64,000 nucleotides of DNA from Centrapalus pauciflorus (taxonomy: Eukaryota; Streptophyta; Magnoliopsida; Asterales; Asteraceae): contig JAANYP010004335.1 of NCBI GenBank assembly GCA_020465985.1, positions 496,001 through 560,000 on the forward strand. Direction: 5' to 3'. Of the stretch, positions 58,125-64,000 are shown piece after piece. The position numbers and the translations under genes were made by a program. The notes below the pieces were generated by a model, which saw nothing but the letters and a program-made list of their open reading frames with translations, ran no database searches and had not been told where the DNA came from. Positions within the stretch are counted from its first letter, which is position 1; each line of letters opens with the position of its first letter.

Positions 58125-58829
58125 TTCATTGATTAAACTCATAAAATGATGAAAATGTGATTTTTTTTCAAAACATAAATCTTAAATAAAAATATCACAT
58201 TATAAATCTTAAATAAAAATATCACATCATTTTTAACATAGGCAACTGGTCATTGGTAGTACAGTTTCAATAAAAAATTTAAAAATATAACATGAGACTA
58301 AAATGGTTTAAAAAAAAAAAAAAAGTGCATACTTTACCAAATGACTGAAGCTCAAGTTAGTCCAAAACAATGCCTGTGAACCAAGATAATGTCAACTATC
58401 TAGAATCTCTTCTTATAGATCTATCTATGTATCAATAAACCTTAAGAAGTTTCTTTTATAAAGAAACTTATGTGGCGTTTGAACTGTAATTAACACACAA
58501 CAAAACCTCAAATTTGGTTGGTGTAAACGTATCGAAAGAAATCCTATTTTCCCAACATTAAGCTAAAGTATGAACGTGATGGGATGTAGGTTGTATTGTC
58601 TTGGAGAAAACTATGACCGCACGTATCTTTGAAGATAAATCGAGTTGTGGTGCACTTCAGCCGGATAACTCAAGAACACGACTTCACAATTAAAAAAAAG
58701 GTAGCAAATGCTATAAAACTTGTATCGAAGTAGTTAATGATCGTTTATAGTTACCTCTATTTTACTTGTCACATTGCGAAGAATCTTAATGAAAATGGTA
58801 TCACTCTGACCGAGTTACATACTCAAATG
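58125..58829. other. Intergenic DNA beside the Copia scrap
   Basis: No intact gene. 'cacttcagccggataactcaagaacacgacttcac' at 58650 is less AT-rich than its surroundings and may be part of the Copia LTR or of an old gene; I cannot decide. Confidence 0.35.
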
Positions 58830-58967
58830 TTAAATAGGTTTTATATTCTCTTTGCTCTCTTTGTATAGTGACAGTGTACGGTACCATTGTGTAATATCTG
58901 TGTTTATATATTGTTGAGTAATACAATGCATCCCTACGGGGTTTTCCACATAACATGGTATCAGATC
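58830..58967 (+). mobile_element. Ty1/Copia LTR end with primer binding site
   Basis: 'tgtgtaatatctgtgtttatatattgttgagtaatacaatgcat...ccaca' has the look of the 3' part of a plant Copia LTR ending in CA at about 58950. It is followed by 'taaca' and TGGTATCAGA (58956-58965), an iMet primer site in plus orientation. Left LTR boundary not found. Confidence 0.65.
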
Positions 58968-58979
58968 TTTACGACCTAA

Positions 58980-59224
58980 TTTTCCAGCAAAATGTGCGCT
59001 AGGAGTGAAAGTATGATTACCTGCAGAAAAATGTGAGCCTGATTGTGGTGATCCTGCAAGAGAAGAGTTAGTAGCACCAATAACATTAGAATTACCACCC
59101 ACTTTGGGAGCATTGTGACTATTGTTTTTACCCTTATTTCACTTATTCTTTGCTTTGCCAGTGTTAGTGGTGTTGGAGTATAGGGCAGTAGAGGGGTGAA
59201 TTGGTGTATCAAGATGAGTATCAA
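58980..59224 (-). pseudogene. Copia gag fragment, inverted
   Basis: On the minus strand: a low-complexity Gag-like segment with KGKNNSHNAPKVGGNSNV, then GATNSSLAGSPQSGSHF and FTPSAHFAG, interrupted by a stop near 59140. This resembles the Asn/Ser/Gly-rich C-terminal Gag part of plant Copia elements. It faces the opposite way to the LTR/PBS that adjoins it, so the locus is rearranged. Confidence 0.45.
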
Positions 59225-59232
59225 CCAGGGGT

Positions 59233-61791
59233 TGAAACGTCCTCATGAATTAACGATATAATTGATATCACCAGGATCAATACACAACCCAATGATTAAC
59301 ATGATAATTAAAATTGATGACTTAATTAAGATTTAACCAGTTTCACACTAAAGCAAGAAATATATTTATCTACAGTGATAATAGTCAACTATTACAACAT
59401 CATAAATTGTTTTTGACAACATAAAATCCCAGCCCACAGCTATATCGTCCATGTACCAATTAGCTTCTAAGGACACCGAGATATGAAATGGGTTGCCTAG
59501 GAGGAAGGTCCAGCTACACCTTTGCATTTGCCTGAAAATATTGAGAGTCAACAGTAAGCTAAAGTTTAGTGAGATAACAAATTATATATTCAACAATTAT
59601 TTCTTTACAAACTTGTGTGAGAACAGGCAGTGTAAGCCCCATAGTATGTGAAAACCATGCAGTGCAAGCATGTGGTTGGCAGGGATGGCAAAAAAAAAAT
59701 CCGAAACTGACGGGGAAAACCGAAACCCGACATAACCGGGGCGGGTCCGGGGAGGGCTAATCGGGGACGGGGACGGATACGGGGAAAACCGTTTAATTTA
59801 AACAAGAACGGGGACGGGGATGGTACGTATACTCGATTATATACCCGATTATGAACCCAATTATTTATACAATATATTTTTTATATTTATATATTAATTA
59901 TATAATAAATTTCTGATTCTAACCTAACCTTACTTGTAACTGAGTGTCTTACTGTCTTCATTATTTTATTTCTTTTCCACGCATCCAGCCTCCACCTCCA
60001 GCGGACCAGGTGAGTAGGCGACCAACCGTCCAACCCTCCATCGATCGACCTTCTCTTCTTCTCATATTTTCTTCTTCTCATCTTCAGTGCTGCTCATCTT
60101 CGGTCCGACGGTCCACCTCTTGATTCTCATCTTCGAACTTCGGTGCTGCTCGGCTCTGCTGCTGTAATCGAAGGTTAAAGCCTCCAAGTTTGAAGCTCAT
60201 CTCTGCCTGAAGCCTCCAAGTTCGAAGCCTCCAAGGTCGACTTTCTGCTGCTCGGATCTGCTGTTGTAATCAGATTGTAAGTTTTTGGAGTTTTTGGGGT
60301 TTATTTTCTATTGTAATCGAAGGCTTTCAAGTCTCATCTAATATCTATGTTGTAATCTTATTATTTTAAAAAAATTGCACAGTATGACCTTAAAAGAAAG
60401 CAGATCTGCAGATGCATTAATGGTCTACCATCTTTAATTTACATCTGATACAGTAACCTTCAAATCCAGTATATTATGTATGTTTTAGTCAATAATGGAA
60501 AAAGGTCCAATTCCAGTAACCAATATTATGCATTAATGGTCTACCATTTTTGAATTTTGAACCAGTATTCAAGTAACAAAAGAACATAGCAACTTGTTCA
60601 AAAGAAACCGAAGCATATTGTCAAACTATTGAATATGATTGTGATGATGTAAAATATGCATTTACATGTGTGTATATGTCTTAGTGTCTATATATATAAC
60701 TCTTTTTATTAGTTTAACAATGATTTTTAATGTGTTAATTATTGTAGGAATCTGGCGTGACAGCCGCTTGAATGATCGTATGGATTCGGTAGGGAATGAA
60801 AGAATGATGACCATAAAGAAGTTAAATTTCTAAGTGATGAAGAAGATATGTACTTTTCATTTAGTTTTGTAATATCGACATGTTGTAATTTGTTTTGAAA
60901 CTTTGAATTGCTATGTTTTATTTCAGATATGTATGAACTTTTGATGTCTTTATTATTGTATTTTAATTTGTTAAATGATGAACCCGACATTGAATTTTAC
61001 ACGTTTAAGTGAATTATACCCGTTTAAAAAACCGTTTATGATAAACGGGTTTCCCCGATGGGGATTCCCCGTTTAAATACCCGCAGTTTATAATCGGGTT
61101 TGGTATTCAAAGACTTAATTGGGGACAGGGACGAGGGGACCAATCCCTGCCCCGTAACCGCCCCGTTGTCATTCCTAGGGGTTGCCAGTTCAAAACGCTG
61201 ATCGGGGATGTGCCGAACCTGACCAGGAAAGTGAGTGGGATGATCAGTCCCTGACAGTGGCCTGCTGTCAGCCCCAGTCCAGGTCGCATCAGATTGTGAA
61301 GTAATAACCATGCAGTGCAAGCATGAATAAATAGATGCACTTTCAATTGAACGCTGACGACATGTTTGTCACATGTGAAGTACGAGTGTGCATTATAACA
61401 ATGAATCATATGTGAGTGCCAATTGATGTATATTGAACAATGTGAACATGTTATTGAAATGTAAAATGTGAATGCAAAGACAATAAATGTTCGAATAATA
61501 ATCTATTACTCATAGTGGTTTGTAAAGTGTAACTTGTCTCTGAATCAATGTGTGTTAAACAACACCACAAAGATCCTGTTATGTCAGTGTAATAGTGAAT
61601 TAGTGTCAGTAATTGCTTAAAACTTGATTCTGAACATTTAAGTAAAATTGAACTGAAATTCGGACCACATCCGAATTTCGGATGAACCGAAATCCGGATA
61701 GTCCGAGGTCCATCCTTAGTAATTTATGTTTGTGACCTCATCCGAGTCTCGAATTTTAAATTACAAGTGATTAGAAAGTAGGGATGTTACA
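59233..61791 (-). repeat. 3' LTR of Gypsy element 3 with an insertion
   Basis: From TGAAACGTCCTCATG to GGGATGTTACA, directly followed by 'gcatgggctccaccacgcc', as in Gypsy 1 and 2. Without the hAT element inside it is about 1.06 kb. It shares with the other LTRs the order 'gaaggtccagctacacctttgca...tgcctgaaaatattgagagtcaacagtaagct...tagtgag'. The other LTR is outside the window, so the target duplication cannot be checked. Confidence 0.75.
59680..61177. mobile_element. Non-autonomous hAT element (1.5 kb) in the LTR
   Basis: Left end CAGGGATGGCAA; the right end reverse-complemented is TAGGAATGACAACGGGG. Flanks GTGGTTGG (59672-59679) and GGGGTTGC (61178-61185) agree at 6 of 8. Subterminal GGGGACGGGGA / TCCCCG words on both sides. 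The middle (about 59985-60310) is less AT-rich, with 'aagcctccaag.t.gaagc' and 'ctgctgctcgg' words repeated; it may be a captured leader sequence. No transposase. Confidence 0.75.
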
Positions 61792-64000
61792 GCATGGGCT
61801 CCACCACGCCTATATTTCATCCGCGAAGTCATGCTGCGCTAAACAGACTTGGTTACTTAGTCTTCATGTCCTCTTCAGACTACCAAGTGTGGTTAGCTCC
61901 CCTGTGATGCTTCCATTTGACCAACACCATCTTGATCTCTTTGTTTCGTAGCTTCTTGACTTTTGTTTCCAGTATACACTCCGGCTCATCAACGAACCTT
62001 AGCCGTTCATCAACCTTAATCTTTGAATGGTCAGTCCATGGTTTCCTCTCGGGCACCAGACTCTTTCTTAAGTAACCCACATGAAAGACCGGGTGAGCTC
62101 CTACTAATTCCTCTGGTAAGTACAAGTGATAGGACTGATTTCCAACCTTCTCAAGTATCCGAAAGGGGTCCTACAAACTAAGGAGATAGCTTTCCTCGTT
62201 TCACGAATCTGAACTCCTTTCATCGGAGACACCTTCAAGTATACCCAATCGTCTTTCGGAAACTCTATTGCTTTATGACGGCGATCATGGTAGTTCTTTT
62301 GTCGATCTTGCGCCGTTTTCATGTATTGACGGATGAGTTGGATCTTTTCATTTATTTCTTAAAGTAGAGTTGGCCCGGGGATAGGGTTTCTCCTGTTTCC
62401 CTCCAACAGGTTGGAGTCCTACACTTCCTTCCGTACAGGAACTCGTACGGTGCCATTTTGATGGTTGAATGATAACTATTGTTGTAGGAGAATCCAGCCA
62501 ATGGGAGGTGATCGTCCTAGTTACCACCCAAATCCATGACACAGGCTCTTAGCATGTCTTCCAAAGTCAGAATTGTTCTTTCGCTTTGTCCATCGGATTG
62601 AGGTCTATATGCAGTATTCATTGCGATACGAGTACCAAGACCGTTTTGCAGAGCAGCCCAGAAGTTAGAAGTGAATCTACCCTCGATCAGAAACAATAGA
62701 CTTAGGAACACAGTGTCTTGTGACAATTTCATTCATGTAGATCTGGGCAAGACGATCCAGGAATAAGTTTCTCTGATGGGTATGAAATGAGCGGATTTGG
62801 TTAGTCGATCAACGATGACCCAAATAGAATCATGTTGACGACGTGGCTTAGGTAACTTTGTTATGAAGTCTATAGTAATTTGGTCCCACTTCCATTCTGG
62901 GATAGGAAGAGGTTGCATACTACCATATGGTTGTTGGTGCTCTGCTTTGATTAGACGACAAGTTCGACATTTCTCAACATATTGACCGGCATCTCTCTTC
63001 AACCCTGGCCACCAAAATTCTGCTTTCAAGTCGTTGTACATTTTTGTGCTACCAGGATGAATTGAGAACTTGAATTGGTGACCTTCTTTAAGAATTACAT
63101 ATCGTATATTCCCGAACTTAGGAACCCATATTCTGCCGTATACACCTTTGAGTCCGGTTTCGTCATCTTGCATTATTGGTAGTTGAATTCTGACATCCTC
63201 ATTCTTGATATTTTCTTCCTTTAAGGCCTGCAATTGAGCAGCCCTTACATCATCTATGATAGTTGACGTCAGGATTGTAGTAGTCAAGGCATAATAGTAT
63301 GACTTGCAGTATGCTTTTCTACTTAGGGCATCAGCCACTACGTTGGCTTTCCCCAGATGGTATAAGATTTCACAGTCGTAATCTTTGATCAGCTCCATAG
63401 ACCTTCTCTGCCTCATATTCAAGTCCTTCTGACTGAATATATACTTCAAACTTTTGTGGTCGGTGTAGAGTTGACACTTGGTTCCATACAAGTAATGCCT
63501 CCAAAGTTTGAGAGCGAAAGTCACAGTAGTTAGCTCTAGGTCATGAATAGAGTAGTCTTTCTCGTGTGGTTTGAGTCGTCTAGAAGCATATGCTATGACA
63601 TTTCCTCTTTGCATCAGCACGGCTCCCAAACCCATGCCTGATGCATCGGTGTAAACTACGAAGTCCTCGTTCCCTTCAGGCAGGGCCAGAACAGGTGCTT
63701 CACTTACCAGATTCTTCAACTTATCAAAGGTTGTTTGTTGTTGATCTTCCCAAAAGAAAGTTGCGTTCTTGCGAGTAAGTTTGGTAAGTGGAACGTCTAT
63801 CTTGGAAAAGTCTTTGATGAATCAGCGGTAGTAACCAGCCAATCCCAAGAAACTGTGGATTTCAGAGGCGTTGCGAGGTGATTCCCAGTTCTGGATAGCC
63901 TCGATCTTTGTAGGATCAACAGCAATACCAACACCAGATATTACGTGCCTCAAGAATTGAATCTGAATTGTATGTTTAGGAGGAACAACCGAACAAGTTA
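61792..64000 (-). pseudogene. pol: Broken pol of Gypsy element 3
   Basis: Runs in from beyond 64000 with the RT C-terminus (a TGA in frame at 63822-63824, where family members have an amino acid in GYYR.FIKDFSK). RNase H and the integrase N-part are open over 62733-63719 (VYTDAS, YTDHKSLKY, HPGSTKMYNDLK with the zinc-region His kept, RCRTCRL-type CRTC). After that at least two frame changes occur (near 62730 and 62540), plus losses near 62345 and 62160. The last piece 61880-62125 has the chromodomain-like tail (VLVKWKHHRGANHTW) ending in a premature TAG. Same broad family as Gypsy 2, but a different subfamily and no longer functional. Confidence 0.9.

Overview
This window is AT-rich plant nuclear DNA. 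The evidence is an intronless SBT1.6-type subtilase, a P-class PPR gene, the relic of a plant A3-type cyclin, and a dense set of plant transposons: chromovirus-like Ty3/Gypsy elements with tRNA-iMet primer sites, MULEs, hAT and PIF/Harbinger MITEs, Helitrons and a tRNA-derived SINE. It is a eudicot. I lean towards Asteraceae from the general look of the retroelements, but cannot prove it. Only two host genes look intact: SBT1.6 (2872-5205, +) and the PPR gene (53958-55802, +). Almost everything else is transposons in several nested layers.

Layout. 1-2.8 kb: a MITE end, a CT/TA microsatellite and a Helitron. 2.9-5.2 kb: SBT1.6. 5.2-11.1 kb: no gene; several MITEs, foldback repeats and a Helitron. 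11.8-14.0 kb: a MULE with very long inverted arms. 14.8-16.3 kb: decayed A3-type cyclin (-). 16.5-17.7 kb: a PIF-like element swollen by a G-rich minisatellite. 18.7-28.3 kb: Gypsy element 1 (-), with intact gag, decayed pol and a nested solo LTR of another family. 28.3-34 kb: MITEs, microsatellites and a hAT element. 34.3-39.1 kb: an array of ~215-bp repeats, one copy of which took a SINE and two long-arm MULEs. 40.3-49.6 kb: Gypsy element 2 (-), with a full 1520-codon Gag-Pol frame. 49.6-50.7 kb: Helitron pieces and a hAT MITE. 50.7-55.8 kb: a pyrimidine-rich leader, a possible long 5'UTR intron and the PPR gene. 55.9-57.2 kb: two head-to-tail Helitrons. 57.5-61.8 kb: hAT elements, a Copia scrap and the LTR of Gypsy element 3. 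61.8-64.0 kb: its broken pol (-), running off the window.

Many insertions can be resolved to the base from target-site duplications (TSDs). Gypsy 1 has GTTTT, Gypsy 2 TTATT, the solo LTR TCAGT, and a MULE TGACTAAAA with an empty-site copy next door. A hAT MITE in one LTR of Gypsy 2 has AACATACC, and the other LTR is the empty site. The strongest candidates for something new are: a set of Helitron-type 3' ends whose terminal hairpins co-vary around a shared GTAATAC core; a Gypsy element whose gag and LTRs are preserved while its pol has collapsed, suggesting mobilisation in trans; and the triple insertion into a single repeat copy. The PPR protein allows an 11-base RNA target prediction.
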